NCBI RefSeq assembly: GCF_003243465.1
Contig: NZ_QFQZ01000012.1
Location: forward strand, 1-64,000
DNA from: Caulobacter segnis
Lineage (GTDB): Bacteria; Pseudomonadota; Alphaproteobacteria; Caulobacterales; Caulobacteraceae
Direction of reading: 5' to 3'
DNA length: 64,000 nt
Shown here: piece after piece, positions 54,647 through 63,046 of the stretch
Position numbering within the stretch: the first letter of the stretch is position 1
How the letters are laid out: the number at the start of each line of letters is the position of its first letter
Translations under genes and position numbers: made by a program
Notes under the pieces: generated by a model
The model's input: the letters and a program-made list of their open reading frames with translations, nothing else
What the model was told of the DNA's origin: nothing
Databases searched by the model: none

Positions 54647-55942
54647 CTATTTCCGCGCCAGATAGTCCAGCGCCATGAAGGCCTCGGCCTTCACGCCGGT
54701 CTCGAACACCGCTTCATCGACATCGAAGTAGGGCGAGTGGTTGGCGGGCGCCGTCGCGGCCGGCACGTCGGCCTTGCGGCCTCCGAGTTGCACGAACACG
54801 GCCGGCACCTTTTCGGCGTACATCGAGAAATCTTCGGCCCCGGTGACGAGGGCGGCGTTGTCGTCGACCTTGCTGGACGCCTTCAGCAGCGAAGCCTTCA
54901 CCCACTTCGAGAGCTCGGGATTGTTGTAGGTCACCGGATAGGGCTGGGTGAAGGCGACCTCGGCCTTGGCTCCGTAGCGGTCGCCTATGGACGTCACGGC
55001 CTTGGTGATCTTGTCGATCAACTGCGCCTTTCGCTCCGGCGAGAAGGTCCGCATCGTGCCCTGCATCGACAGGTCCTCGGGGATGATGTTCTGACGCAGG
55101 CCCATATTGATCACAGCCAGGGTCACGACCGAGGGCTGGGCGCCGACGTCCACCTGGCGGGCGGCGATCTGGTTCATGGCCTGGATGATGTCTGCGGCGA
55201 CGCTGGCCATGTCGACGCCGGCCCAGGGCCGCGCCCCGTGGGTCTGCTTGCCCTTCACCGTGATCGTGATGCGGTCCGAGCCGGCATAGAAGCCCTCCGG
55301 CCGGTAGTTCAGCTGGTGAGCGTCGCCGGGGCCGATGTGGACGCCGAAGATCGCGTCGACCTTGGGATTGTCCAGCGCCCCGTCGCGGATCATCAGCTTG
55401 GCGCCGCCTTCCTCGCCAGCCTGAGGCCCCTCCTCGGCCGGCTGGAAGACGAACACCACGGCCCCCTGGATGTCCTTCTTCATCCCGGCCAGCACCGTGG
55501 CGGTCCCCAGCAGCATGGCGACGTGGGTGTCGTGGCCGCAGGCGTGCATGACCGGTACGGTCTTGCCTTCCCAGGTCGCGGTGGCCTTGGAGGCGAACGG
55601 CAGGCCGGTCTTCTCGGCGACCGGCAGGGCGTCCATGTCGGCGCGCAGGGCCACGACCTTGCCCGGCTTGCCGCCGCGCAGGATCCCGACGACCCCGGTC
55701 TTGCCGACGTTCTCGCGGACCTCCAGGCCCAGCGCCTTCAGTTCCTTGGCGATCAGGGCCGAGGTGCGGACCTCCTGGTTGCCGAGCTCCGGGTGCTCGT
55801 GGATGTCGCGCCGCCAGGCCACGACCTTGGGCTGGACGGCCTTGGCCGCCGCGGCGACCTGGGCTGGCGTCGGCGCGGCCATCGCCGGCGCGCCGAAGGC
55901 CAGGCCGGCGGCCAGCGCCAGCGTCGAAATCCGTCCGATCAT
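54647..55942 (-). CDS. Secreted M20 amidohydrolase/peptidase
   Basis: A 431-residue metal-dependent hydrolase. Signal peptide IGRISTLALAAGLAFGAPAM; start at ATG 55942 preceded by GAGGGGCTCTGCG, since the longer frame upstream lies in an intergenic repeat. Motifs: WRRDIHEHPELGNQE, VALRADMDALPV, MHACGHDTHVAMLLG, FQPAEEGP, HGARPWAGVD and the C-terminal HSPYFDVDE. These are the metal ligands and dimerisation lid of the IAA-amino-acid hydrolase/hippurate hydrolase group. Confidence 0.9.
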   Translation of the reverse strand: MIGRISTLALAAGLAFGAPAMAAPTPAQVAAAAKAVQPKVVAWRRDIHEHPELGNQEVRTSALIAKELKALGLEVRENVGKTGVVGILRGGKPGKVVALRADMDALPVAEKTGLPFASKATATWEGKTVPVMHACGHDTHVAMLLGTATVLAGMKKDIQGAVVFVFQPAEEGPQAGEEGGAKLMIRDGALDNPKVDAIFGVHIGPGDAHQLNYRPEGFYAGSDRITITVKGKQTHGARPWAGVDMASVAADIIQAMNQIAARQVDVGAQPSVVTLAVINMGLRQNIIPEDLSMQGTMRTFSPERKAQLIDKITKAVTSIGDRYGAKAEVAFTQPYPVTYNNPELSKWVKASLLKASSKVDDNAALVTGAEDFSMYAEKVPAVFVQLGGRKADVPAATAPANHSPYFDVDEAVFETGVKAEAFMALDYLARK

Positions 55943-56246
55943 CGCAGAGCCCCTCAAGAATGCGTCCCGAGCTTGCGTCGCGTCGCCGCGCACGGTCAAG
56001 CCGAGCGCCTCTGCAAGCTTTCCTAACACGGCCTTCCTCGCCCTTGTGGCGAGGACCCATGCATCGGCTTGGCTCGGCTTGATCAGAACAAGCCGCCGGC
56101 GAGAGCGCGCAACGAGCGGGTCCACCGCTGCTGAACGATGGGTCCTGGGCACAAGGCCCAGGAAGGCGGAATGGAAATGCGAATGAGATATCGGGTTGAC
56201 CCAATGTCCGCCTTTCCCACCGGCGCAAACCATCTAACCTTCCCCC
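55943..56246. other. Intergenic with family C palindromic repeat
   Basis: Space between divergent amidohydrolase and NUDIX genes. Most of it is the family C repeat (56032-56169). The open frames that run through it are artefacts of the repeat (LGLVPRTH-type peptides). Promoters must lie in the flanks at 55943-56030 and 56170-56246. Confidence 0.6.
56032..56169. repeat. Intergenic palindromic repeat, family C copy 1
   Basis: Left arm CCTTCCTCGCCCTTGTGGCG (then AGGACCCAT) and right arm ATGGGTCCTGGGCACAAGGC (then CCAGGAAGG). Arms are inverted except in the inner stem: CCTCGCC/GGCGAGG on the left, CCTGGGC/GCCCAGG on the right. Both remain paired, so each arm keeps its own hairpin. Confidence 0.85.
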
Positions 56247-56975
56247 ATGAGCCTGCCGCCGATCGACGCCAAATTCGACACGATCAACGACGGCGCCGTG
56301 CGCGAGACCGGCGCGGCGCTGAGGCCCAAGCACGCGGCGACCCTGATCATCGTGCGCACCGACGGGTCCCAGCCGCGCCTGCTGATGGGCCGCCGCAATC
56401 ACGGCCACGCCTTCATGCCCGACAAGTGGGTGTTTCCGGGCGGCCGGGTCGATCGCACCGACTACGACGCGCCCAGCGCCAGCGAACTCTCGCCCGAGGT
56501 CGCCACGCGCCTGGAGCAGGACCCTCGCCATCCCAAGCCGACACGCCTGGCCCGCGCCCTGGCCTTGGCGGCGGTGCGGGAAACCTTCGAGGAGACGGGC
56601 CTGCTGCTGGCCAGGCCGGCGCCCGAGCGGCCCGGCGCGGGGCCGTGGCGGCCGTTTCTGGCCCAGGGCGCCCTGCCCGACCTGGCGCCGCTGAGCTTCG
56701 TGGCCCGGGCCATCACCCCGCCCTATCGGCCGCGCCGGTTCGACGCCCGATTCTTCATGGCTCCGGCCGAGGCCCTGCTGTCCCTGGACCGCCGCCCCGA
56801 CTGCGGCGAGCTGGACGAGATCGCCTGGGTGGATTTCGAGGAGGCCATGGCGCTGGATTTGCCCAACATCACCCGGTTCGTCGTGCACGAGGTGGGCCAG
56901 AGGCTCGCCGAGGCTGGACGGCCCGCGCCGTTCATGCGCTTCCTGAACGGCAAGCGTCATCTGACGCATCTCTAG
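56247..56975 (+). CDS. NUDIX hydrolase (NUDT19-like)
   Basis: A 242-residue pyrophosphohydrolase. N-terminal strand ATLIIVRTDGSQPRLLMGRR, then DKWVFPGGRVDRTDYD and, after an insertion of about 40 residues, LAAVRETFEETGLLLARP, the second half of the Nudix box (RExxEExG). The split box is characteristic of the NUDT19/CoA-diphosphatase-like group. ATG preceded weakly by CCTTCCCCC. Substrate not determined. Confidence 0.88.
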   Translation: MSLPPIDAKFDTINDGAVRETGAALRPKHAATLIIVRTDGSQPRLLMGRRNHGHAFMPDKWVFPGGRVDRTDYDAPSASELSPEVATRLEQDPRHPKPTRLARALALAAVRETFEETGLLLARPAPERPGAGPWRPFLAQGALPDLAPLSFVARAITPPYRPRRFDARFFMAPAEALLSLDRRPDCGELDEIAWVDFEEAMALDLPNITRFVVHEVGQRLAEAGRPAPFMRFLNGKRHLTHL

Positions 56976-57107
56976 GCTCATCACGGGGATCAGGGACTTT
57001 CGCCCAAAGCCGCGCGCGGCAATTGACTTTGAGTCTCCGATGAGTATGTTCCGCGCCTCTCATTTCCAGCGCGCGGGAACCTGCGCGACCACCGCAGGGA
57101 TTCGACC

Positions 57108-57275
57108 ATGGCCAAACCGGCTTCCATCAAGATCCGCCTGAACTCGACGGCGGACACCGGCTTCTTCTACGTGACCAAGAAGAACGCCCGCACCAAGACC
57201 GAAAAGATGGTGCTGAAGAAGTACGATCCGGTCATCCGCAAGCACGTCGAATTCCGCGAAGGCAAGATCAAGTAA
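57108..57275 (+). CDS. rpmG: 50S ribosomal protein L33
   Basis: A 55-residue ribosomal protein: AKPASIKIRLNSTADTGFFY, VTKKNARTKTEKMVLKKYDP, VIRKHVEFREGKIK. It is the alphaproteobacterial form, without the zinc-binding cysteines. ATG after GCAGGGATTCGACC. Single gene with its own terminator. Confidence 0.97.
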   Translation: MAKPASIKIRLNSTADTGFFYVTKKNARTKTEKMVLKKYDPVIRKHVEFREGKIK

Positions 57276-57301
57276 GATCGCCCTTCTGCGCTGAGACATG
57301 A

Positions 57302-57335
57302 AAACGCCCGGCTAGCGATAGCCGGGCGTTTTTGT
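57302..57335 (+). terminator. Intrinsic terminator of rpmG
   Basis: ACGCCCGGCTA/TAGCCGGGCGT stem with a GCGA loop, flanked by AAAA and TTTTT. Stop-to-stem distance is about 27 nt. The A-run makes it usable from the minus strand too, ending the small membrane protein gene at 57359. Confidence 0.93.
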
Positions 57336-57358
57336 TTGGCTGCTTCGGTAAGGGGACG

Positions 57359-57601
57359 TCAGCCCGTCCAGACCCAGCGCAACAGCATGAAGCCGCCCCA
57401 CACCAGGGTGAGCGCCAGCAGCACCGGGCCCAGGCACACCGCCACGAACGCCCCGATCATCGCCAGATTGGACAAGCCGCTGGCGGGTTGCCCGACGGCG
57501 AGCCCGCCCGCCAGGAAGAGGATTGCGCAGGTCGCCAGCCCCAGGAACAACCAGGGCCCCACGGACGCGCGCTTTCTGAAACCGAACTTCGACCTCGCCA
57601 C
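57359..57601 (-). CDS. Small two-TM membrane protein (80 aa)
   Basis: A GTG start with GGGAGGCGGGG just upstream. Basic N-terminus ARSKFGFRKRASVG, then two hydrophobic helices (about 17-36 WLFLGLATCAILFLAGGLAV and 45-72) and a short WVWTG tail. No family recognised. It converges on the rpmG terminator. Confidence 0.65.
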   Translation of the reverse strand: MARSKFGFRKRASVGPWLFLGLATCAILFLAGGLAVGQPASGLSNLAMIGAFVAVCLGPVLLALTLVWGGFMLLRWVWTG

Positions 57602-57682
57602 CCCCGCCTCCCGTGAAGGATGTATTGGCGAGCATGCGCGTCGAAAGTGTCAGAAACGCTAAGAAACCGCTCTAAATCCGAC

Positions 57683-59356
57683 TCAGCACGCCTGCCCGTA
57701 GGCCAGGGGGCGGCAGACGCCGTCGATGTCGGCCGGCGGCTTGACGCCGGTGGCGCCCGCCACGGTGGGGGCGATGTCGACCGTGTCCAGGGGCAGCACG
57801 CGCTCGTGCGGGGTCGCGCCCTTCCACCAGAACAGGATCGGCACGCGCCGGTCGTAGTCCCAGGGGCTGCCGTGGGTGGAGACATAGGTCGCGCCGGCGG
57901 TGGCCGGAACGCGGTTGGGCTTGAACGCGATCAGGATGTCGCCCACTCGCCCCGGATAGGCGCTGCGGCGCACCCGCTCGGCGACGGACAGCTCCTCGGG
58001 CGAGGCGTCGGCCGGCGCGGGGGCCAGGGTGAAGACCGCGTTTGAGTCGAAGGCTTCGGCGACGGCGGGGTCCTTGTTGATCAGCGCGAGGGCGGCGGCG
58101 GTGACGCGGGCGCGGTCGGTGATCGACGGCGTCTTGCGGTCGGGTCCCACGACATAGATCTGGTCGATGCCGCCGTCGGCGACGAGCGGATCCCAGCCCA
58201 GGCCCAGGTCGGCGCGAAGCTGGGCGTTCAGCTTGGCGATCCACGGCTTGCCGATCACCCGCTCGAAGCCGTAGCCCTCGCCGGCTAGGCGCTCGGCGAA
58301 GTCGGCGCCGCCGTGGTCGGCGGCCAGCACCACCAGAACCCCGCCCTTGACCTTGTCCAGGCTCTTCAGGAAGACGCCGAGGCGGTCGTCGAGGCGCGCG
58401 ATCTGGTCGCACATCTCAGGGCCCCGCGTGCCGTAGCGATGGCCGATGAAGTCGGTCGCCGACAGGCTGATGGTCAGCAGATCGACCTGCGGACCGTCGC
58501 CCAGGCCGTAGGTCTCGCGCAGGCGCTGGGCCAGCTCGAGCGTGACCTGGTCGGTATAGGGGCTGGCGTAGAGGTCGCGCTGCTTGTCGGCTGCGCTGGT
58601 CGCCGCCGGGATCGGCAGCGCCGCGCGCCACTGGCGGCCGCCGGTCTCGTAGTCCGCCTCCAGCGCCTTGCAGCGCTTGGCCGAGGCCTTGGCGTAGTCC
58701 CAGGTGAACGGATGGGCCTTCAGGTCCGCGGCAAGCCTGGCGTTGAAGCCCGCGACGGGCTTGAGGCGCTCCTGCGGGCTCTGTCCCGGGGCGACCCAGG
58801 TCGTGAAGCCGAAGCCCGGCTGGTACCAGAACTGGCCGTCGGCCCTGTGGCCCGACATGGTGATGGCGCCACGATCCTTGCCGGAGACGCCGAACACCCG
58901 GCTGGTCGGCGACACGGCCTTCAGCCAATCGCCATAGGTGGTGGCGACCATGTTGGCGGGCGAAACCGCCCGGCCCTTCGGGTCGTCGGCCAGGGTGACG
59001 GTCGGATCGGCCAGGCAGTAGACCGTCTTGCCTGTGGCGCGGTCGTACCAGTCGTTGGCGCTGATGCCGGTCTTGTTGGGATGCTTGCCGGTCAGCAGCG
59101 TCGAGTGGCCGGGGCAGGTCTCGGTGAAGGCGTGCGACTGGTAGCCGTTGGGATAGACGATCCCCTGGCTCAGCGTCTTGAGCCCGCCGACGAACTCCGG
59201 CCGATGCTGGGCGTAGAGATTGGCGCTGAACTGGTCGACCGAAATCACGACCACCAGCCTGGGATCAGGCTTGGACTCGGCGGCGAAGGTGGCGGTCGCG
59301 GCGACCGTGGTCGCCAGGGCGGCGGCGAGCGCGCCGCGGGTCAGCATCGTCTTCAT
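57683..59356 (-). CDS. Secreted PafA-type alkaline phosphatase
   Basis: A 557-residue periplasmic phosphomonoesterase. Signal peptide TMLTRGALAAALATTVAATA; VVVISVDQFSANLYAQHRPE carries the first metal Asp; TETCPGHSTLLTG (about 78-90) contains the Thr nucleophile; GISANDWYDR the substrate-binding Asn; VVLAADHGGADFAERL and STHGSPWDYDRRVPILFW the other zinc ligands. Alkaline phosphatases of this Ca/Zn type are used in phosphate scavenging. Single gene downstream of pleD on the same strand. Confidence 0.92.
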   Translation of the reverse strand: MKTMLTRGALAAALATTVAATATFAAESKPDPRLVVVISVDQFSANLYAQHRPEFVGGLKTLSQGIVYPNGYQSHAFTETCPGHSTLLTGKHPNKTGISANDWYDRATGKTVYCLADPTVTLADDPKGRAVSPANMVATTYGDWLKAVSPTSRVFGVSGKDRGAITMSGHRADGQFWYQPGFGFTTWVAPGQSPQERLKPVAGFNARLAADLKAHPFTWDYAKASAKRCKALEADYETGGRQWRAALPIPAATSAADKQRDLYASPYTDQVTLELAQRLRETYGLGDGPQVDLLTISLSATDFIGHRYGTRGPEMCDQIARLDDRLGVFLKSLDKVKGGVLVVLAADHGGADFAERLAGEGYGFERVIGKPWIAKLNAQLRADLGLGWDPLVADGGIDQIYVVGPDRKTPSITDRARVTAAALALINKDPAVAEAFDSNAVFTLAPAPADASPEELSVAERVRRSAYPGRVGDILIAFKPNRVPATAGATYVSTHGSPWDYDRRVPILFWWKGATPHERVLPLDTVDIAPTVAGATGVKPPADIDGVCRPLAYGQAC

Positions 59357-59452
59357 CCGAGCGATTTCGCCCGAATGGTTGATCCGTGCAAGGACGGAAG
59401 GGTTTCAGGGCTGAAATGTCGCCGGCGCCGCGCCGCAAGGCGCCGCGGAGCC

Positions 59453-60817
59453 TCAGGCCGCCTTGCCCACGACCATGTTGCGCCCGCCGGCCTTGGCCTC
59501 GTAGACGCCTTCGTCGGCGCGCTTGAGCAGGGCTTCGGGCGTATCACCCTGACCGCCGGTGGCCGAGACGCCGACCGAGACCGTCACGTTCAGCATCTCC
59601 TCGCCGTTGGCGACCTTGAACGGAGAGGCCGAGACATGCTTGCGGATCCGCTCGGCGATGCGCAGGGCGTCGGCCATCCGCGTCTCGGGCATGATCACGG
59701 TGAACTCCTCGCCGCCGTAGCGGCACGGCAGGTCGATGGCCCGCACATTGGAGGCCAGTCGCAAGGCGAACTCGCGCAGCACCTCGTCGCCGATGTCGTG
59801 GCCGAAGGTGTCGTTGATCTTCTTGAAGTGGTCGATGTCGATCAGCAGGGCCGAGACCTCGTCCCCGCCCATCGCCGCGCGCCGCACCAGTGTCTCCAGC
59901 TGGCCGACCATGTAGCGGCGGTTGTGCAGGCCGGTCAGCTGATCGGTGACCGCCAGCTCCAGCGAATAGTCGAGGTTGTTGCGCAGGTAGTCGGTGTAGC
60001 GTTTCCGCTGGATCTGGGTCTTGGCGCGCGCCGCCAGTTCCTGGGAGTCGACCGGGCGGGTCAGGATGTCGTTCACCCCGATCTCCAGCGCCTTGACCAT
60101 GCGGGCGCGATCGTCCGGATCGACCAGCGCCAGCACCGGCAGGTGACGCGTGCGCTCGTCCGAGCGCAGAGCCGCGGTGAAGCGCAGGCCGTCGAAGCCC
60201 TTGGCCGCGGCGTTGACGATGACTAGGTCGACCGGGCCGCTGGCGCTGACCTTGGCCGTCTCGGGATCAGTCTCGACCACCGGCCGGTGATCGCCGGCCA
60301 ATTCGCCGGCCAGGCGCTCGGCCTGGCGCTCGTTATCATCCACGACCAGCACCCGGCCGCCCAGGCCGTCCAGGCGAGCGGCGGCGCCGGCGATCACGCC
60401 GATGCGACGACCGGAGGCCTCGCGCTGGCGAAGCTCGTCGATGACGAGCTTGAAACGGGTCAGGCTGCGCACCCGAGCAAACAGCATGACGTCGTCGATC
60501 GGCTTGGTCAGGAAGTCGGATGCGCCGGCCTCCAGGCCCTGGATCCGATCCGCCCGACCGTCGAGCGCGGTGATCATCACCACCGGGATATGCCGGGTGG
60601 CGGGATCTTCCTTGAGCTTGCGGCAGACGGTGAAGCCGTCGATGCCGGGCATCATCACGTCCAGCAGGATGATGTCGGGCAGATCGCGCTGGGCCATCGA
60701 CAGGGCCGTCTGGCCGTCGATCGCCGTCGAGACCTCATAATATTCCGCTGCGAGCTTGGCCTCCAGCAGACGGACATTGGCCTCGATGTCATCGACGACG
60801 AGGATCCGAGCGCTCAT
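59453..60817 (-). CDS. pleD: Diguanylate cyclase response regulator PleD
   Basis: A 454-residue regulator that makes cyclic di-GMP at the stalked pole during the swarmer-to-stalked switch. Receiver 1 (phospho-Asp53, IILLDVMMPGIDG), degenerate receiver 2 (about 155-275), GGEEF active site in CRYGGEEFTVI (about 366-374) with the inhibitory I-site RAID four to seven residues upstream. Length equals C. crescentus PleD. The ATG overlaps the divK stop (ATGA), so divK-pleD is one operon. Confidence 0.98.
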   Translation of the reverse strand: MSARILVVDDIEANVRLLEAKLAAEYYEVSTAIDGQTALSMAQRDLPDIILLDVMMPGIDGFTVCRKLKEDPATRHIPVVMITALDGRADRIQGLEAGASDFLTKPIDDVMLFARVRSLTRFKLVIDELRQREASGRRIGVIAGAAARLDGLGGRVLVVDDNERQAERLAGELAGDHRPVVETDPETAKVSASGPVDLVIVNAAAKGFDGLRFTAALRSDERTRHLPVLALVDPDDRARMVKALEIGVNDILTRPVDSQELAARAKTQIQRKRYTDYLRNNLDYSLELAVTDQLTGLHNRRYMVGQLETLVRRAAMGGDEVSALLIDIDHFKKINDTFGHDIGDEVLREFALRLASNVRAIDLPCRYGGEEFTVIMPETRMADALRIAERIRKHVSASPFKVANGEEMLNVTVSVGVSATGGQGDTPEALLKRADEGVYEAKAGGRNMVVGKAA

Positions 60818-61191
60818 GCCGGCTGCCGCTCCAGAAGACGTTTGATGGTGTCCAGGAAATGCACGACCGAGATGGGCTTGGAGATATAGGCCTCACAGCC
60901 GCCGTCCCGGATACGCTCCTCGTCGCCCTTCATGGCGAAGGCGGTGACGGCGACGACCGGAATATGAGCCAGTTCCTCGTCTTCTTTCAGCCACTTGGTG
61001 ACTTCCAGGCCCGAGATCTCGGGCAACTGGATATCCATCAGGATCAAGTCCGGCTTGTTCTCGCGGGCGATGGACAGCGCCGACAGACCCTCGCGGGTCT
61101 GCAGGGTCTCGTAACCCTGGGCCTCGAGCAGATCATGAAAGAGCTTCATGTTCAGCTCGTTATCCTCCACGATGAGGACCTTCTTCGTCAT
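60814..61191 (-). CDS. divK: Cell-fate response regulator DivK
   Basis: A 125-residue single-domain receiver, the essential regulator that links DivJ/PleC kinases to CckA-CtrA. Matches C. crescentus DivK almost throughout: KKVLIVEDNELNMKLFHDLL, phospho-Asp53 in LILMDIQLPEISG, VAVTAFAMKGDEERI and the C-terminal ISKPISVVHFLDTIKRLLER. Few substitutions (for example EELAH for DDLAH) show a related species or strain. Start at 61191 with GTAAGGATG-type leader; a CtrA-like box is upstream. Confidence 0.98.
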   Translation of the reverse strand: MTKKVLIVEDNELNMKLFHDLLEAQGYETLQTREGLSALSIARENKPDLILMDIQLPEISGLEVTKWLKEDEELAHIPVVAVTAFAMKGDEERIRDGGCEAYISKPISVVHFLDTIKRLLERQPA

Positions 61192-61269
61192 CCTTACCCC
61201 GACCATACGGTCATGTGGCGGCGCCGACGGATTCGCGCCACCTTCCCGGCGTTGTTCGCACAAATATCC

Positions 61270-61284
61270 TTAAGCGCCCGCTAA
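61270..61284 (-). promoter_or_regulatory. CtrA-like box in the divK promoter region
   Basis: TTAA-N7-CTAA on the plus strand (61270-61284), that is TTAG-N7-TTAA on the divK strand, 79 nt upstream of the divK ATG. The CtrA consensus is TTAA-N7-TTAA. divK is known to be CtrA-activated in C. crescentus. It lies between divergent divK and the HAD gene. Confidence 0.55.
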
Positions 61285-61308
61285 TCTCGTTTTTGACCAC
61301 CAGAGCTC

Positions 61309-61956
61309 ATGGAACCTCGCCTCTCCGATCTTCAGACCTGCCCCATCCGGGCCCACGCGCCGCTGGTCATCGTCGATGTCGACGAGGTCCTGGCGCAGTT
61401 CATGCTGGGCTTCGGGTCCTTCATCGCCCGATACGGCTTTGAACTGCGGGTGGATCGTTTCGCCCTGTTCCAGAACATCTATCGCCCTGGCGAGACCGAA
61501 CACCTCGATCTGATCGCGGGCAAGGCCCTGTTCGACGATTTCTTCCGCGACGGGGCCGAGGACCTGCCGCCCGCCGCGGGCGCGGCCGACGCCCTGGCGG
61601 ACCTGTCCACGCGCGCCGACGTCGTCATCCTGACCAATGCGCCCGAGCACGGACGCCTCGCCCGCGCCCAATGGCTGAAGACGCATGGCTTTGACTACCC
61701 GCTGATCATCAACACCGGACCCAAGGGTCCGGCGGCGGCCGAGCTGGCGGCGCGCACCGCGGGGCCGTCCGTCTTCATCGACGATCTTTTACCGCAGCTG
61801 GAATCGGTGGCGGAAAGGGCGCCCACGGTTGGACGCTTCCAGATGGTCAGCGACGAGCGCCTGCGCCCGCTCGCGCCTTCCGCGCCCGACCGCCATGTCC
61901 GTATCGACGAATGGCCGCTGTTGAAGACGGCCATCGAGGAGCGTCTGTTCGCATGA
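61309..61956 (+). CDS. HAD-superfamily-like hydrolase
   Basis: A 215-residue protein with HAD motifs: LVIVDVDEVLAQF (motif I DxDxx, near 19-31), VVILTNAPEHG (motif II Thr), Lys in NTGPKGPAA (motif III) and SVFIDDLLPQLE (motif IV DD). A helical cap lies in between. Substrate unknown. The stop overlaps the ROK kinase start (ATGA), so the two are coupled; divergent from divK. Confidence 0.82.
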   Translation: MEPRLSDLQTCPIRAHAPLVIVDVDEVLAQFMLGFGSFIARYGFELRVDRFALFQNIYRPGETEHLDLIAGKALFDDFFRDGAEDLPPAAGAADALADLSTRADVVILTNAPEHGRLARAQWLKTHGFDYPLIINTGPKGPAAAELAARTAGPSVFIDDLLPQLESVAERAPTVGRFQMVSDERLRPLAPSAPDRHVRIDEWPLLKTAIEERLFA

Positions 61957-62840
61957 TCCGTTTTGGCATCGATTTCGGCGGCACCAAGATCGAGGCCGCC
62001 GCCATCGACGAGGCCGGGGCCTTCGTCGCGCGGGTCCGCAAGCCCAATCCCGGCGAGTATAAGGCTGCGCTCGAGGTCGTCGCCGAGCTGGTCGCCGACG
62101 CCGAGGCGATGGCAGGCGCGTCCTGCGCGCGCTTGGGCCTGGGGATTCCCGGCTCGATCTCGCCCCGCACCGGCCTGATCCGCAACGCCAACAGCGTCTA
62201 TCTGAACGGCCAGCGCTTCGGCGAGGATCTGGAACAACGCCTGGCGCGGCCCGTGCGCCTGACCAACGACGCCAACTGCCTGGCGCTGTCCGAGGCAGCC
62301 GACGGGGCGGGCGCCGGCGAAGGCGTGGTGTTCGCCGCCATCCTGGGCACCGGCTGCGGCGGCGGCGTGGTGGTCGACGGCAAGATCATCGACGGCCGCA
62401 ACGGCTTCGCCGGCGAATGGGGCCACTCGCCCCTGCCCTGGCCCAAGCCCGAGGAATATCCGGGACACGACTGCTGGTGCGGCCGAAAGGGGTGCCTGGA
62501 GACCTGGATCGCCGGCCCGAGCTTCGCCCGCGACGCCGGCTTCCCGAACGGACAGGCCACCATGGAGGCGATCGCGGCCGGCGACGCCTCGGCCGCCGCG
62601 GCGCTCGACCGCTATGTGGACCGCGTGGGCCGCGCCCTGGCCGTGGTCTGCGACCTCCTTGATCCCGACGTCATCGTCCTGGGCGGCGGCATGTCGAACG
62701 TCGACGCGCTCTACGCCCGCCTGCAGGGCGCCATAGCGCCGCACGTCTTCTCTGACGTCTTCGAGACGCCGGTCCGCAAGGCCGTCCATGGCGACAGCTC
62801 CGGCGTGCGCGGCGCGGCCTGGCTTTGGCCCCAGGAGTAG
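61953..62840 (+). CDS. ROK-family sugar kinase (fructokinase-like)
   Basis: A 295-residue kinase. ATP motif FGIDFGGTKIEAAAID, GLGIPGSISPRTGLI, TNDANCLALSEA with the catalytic Asp, GTGCGGGVVVDGKI, GEWGHSP, and the zinc motif HDCWCGRKGCLETW, then LLDPDVIVLGGGMSN. Resembles Mak/YajF-type fructokinases. The start at 61953 overlaps the HAD gene stop. Confidence 0.92.
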   Translation: MIRFGIDFGGTKIEAAAIDEAGAFVARVRKPNPGEYKAALEVVAELVADAEAMAGASCARLGLGIPGSISPRTGLIRNANSVYLNGQRFGEDLEQRLARPVRLTNDANCLALSEAADGAGAGEGVVFAAILGTGCGGGVVVDGKIIDGRNGFAGEWGHSPLPWPKPEEYPGHDCWCGRKGCLETWIAGPSFARDAGFPNGQATMEAIAAGDASAAAALDRYVDRVGRALAVVCDLLDPDVIVLGGGMSNVDALYARLQGAIAPHVFSDVFETPVRKAVHGDSSGVRGAAWLWPQE

Positions 62841-62873
62841 TGGGTGCTGCCGCCAACCGCCAATTCCCCCCCG

Positions 62874-63009
62874 CCTTCCTCGCCCTTGTGGCGAGGACCC
62901 AGGGCGCGGCTGGGCTGGGCGGTTGGAAATGGTCTTGGGCACCGCTGGCGCACGCGCTCCAGAGCCAGGCGAGCCGAACCATGGGCCCTAGGCACAAGGC
63001 CTAGGGAGG
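62874..63009. repeat. Intergenic palindromic repeat, family C copy 2
   Basis: Left arm CCTTCCTCGCCCTTGTGGCG (identical to copy 1), right arm ATGGGCCCTAGGCACAAGGC (then CTAGGGAGGC). The right inner stem is CCTAGGC/GCCTAGG here, a third paired variant. Lies between the ROK kinase gene and dinB. Confidence 0.85.
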
Positions 63010-63046
63010 CGACTCTGAAGGTCGGTCTCCAGCCGAGAAATCCCCA

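Noticed and set aside
55943..56233. N-terminal 97-codon extension of the M20 hydrolase
   Set aside because: It reads through the family C repeat and the proper start has a signal peptide and a good ribosome binding site.
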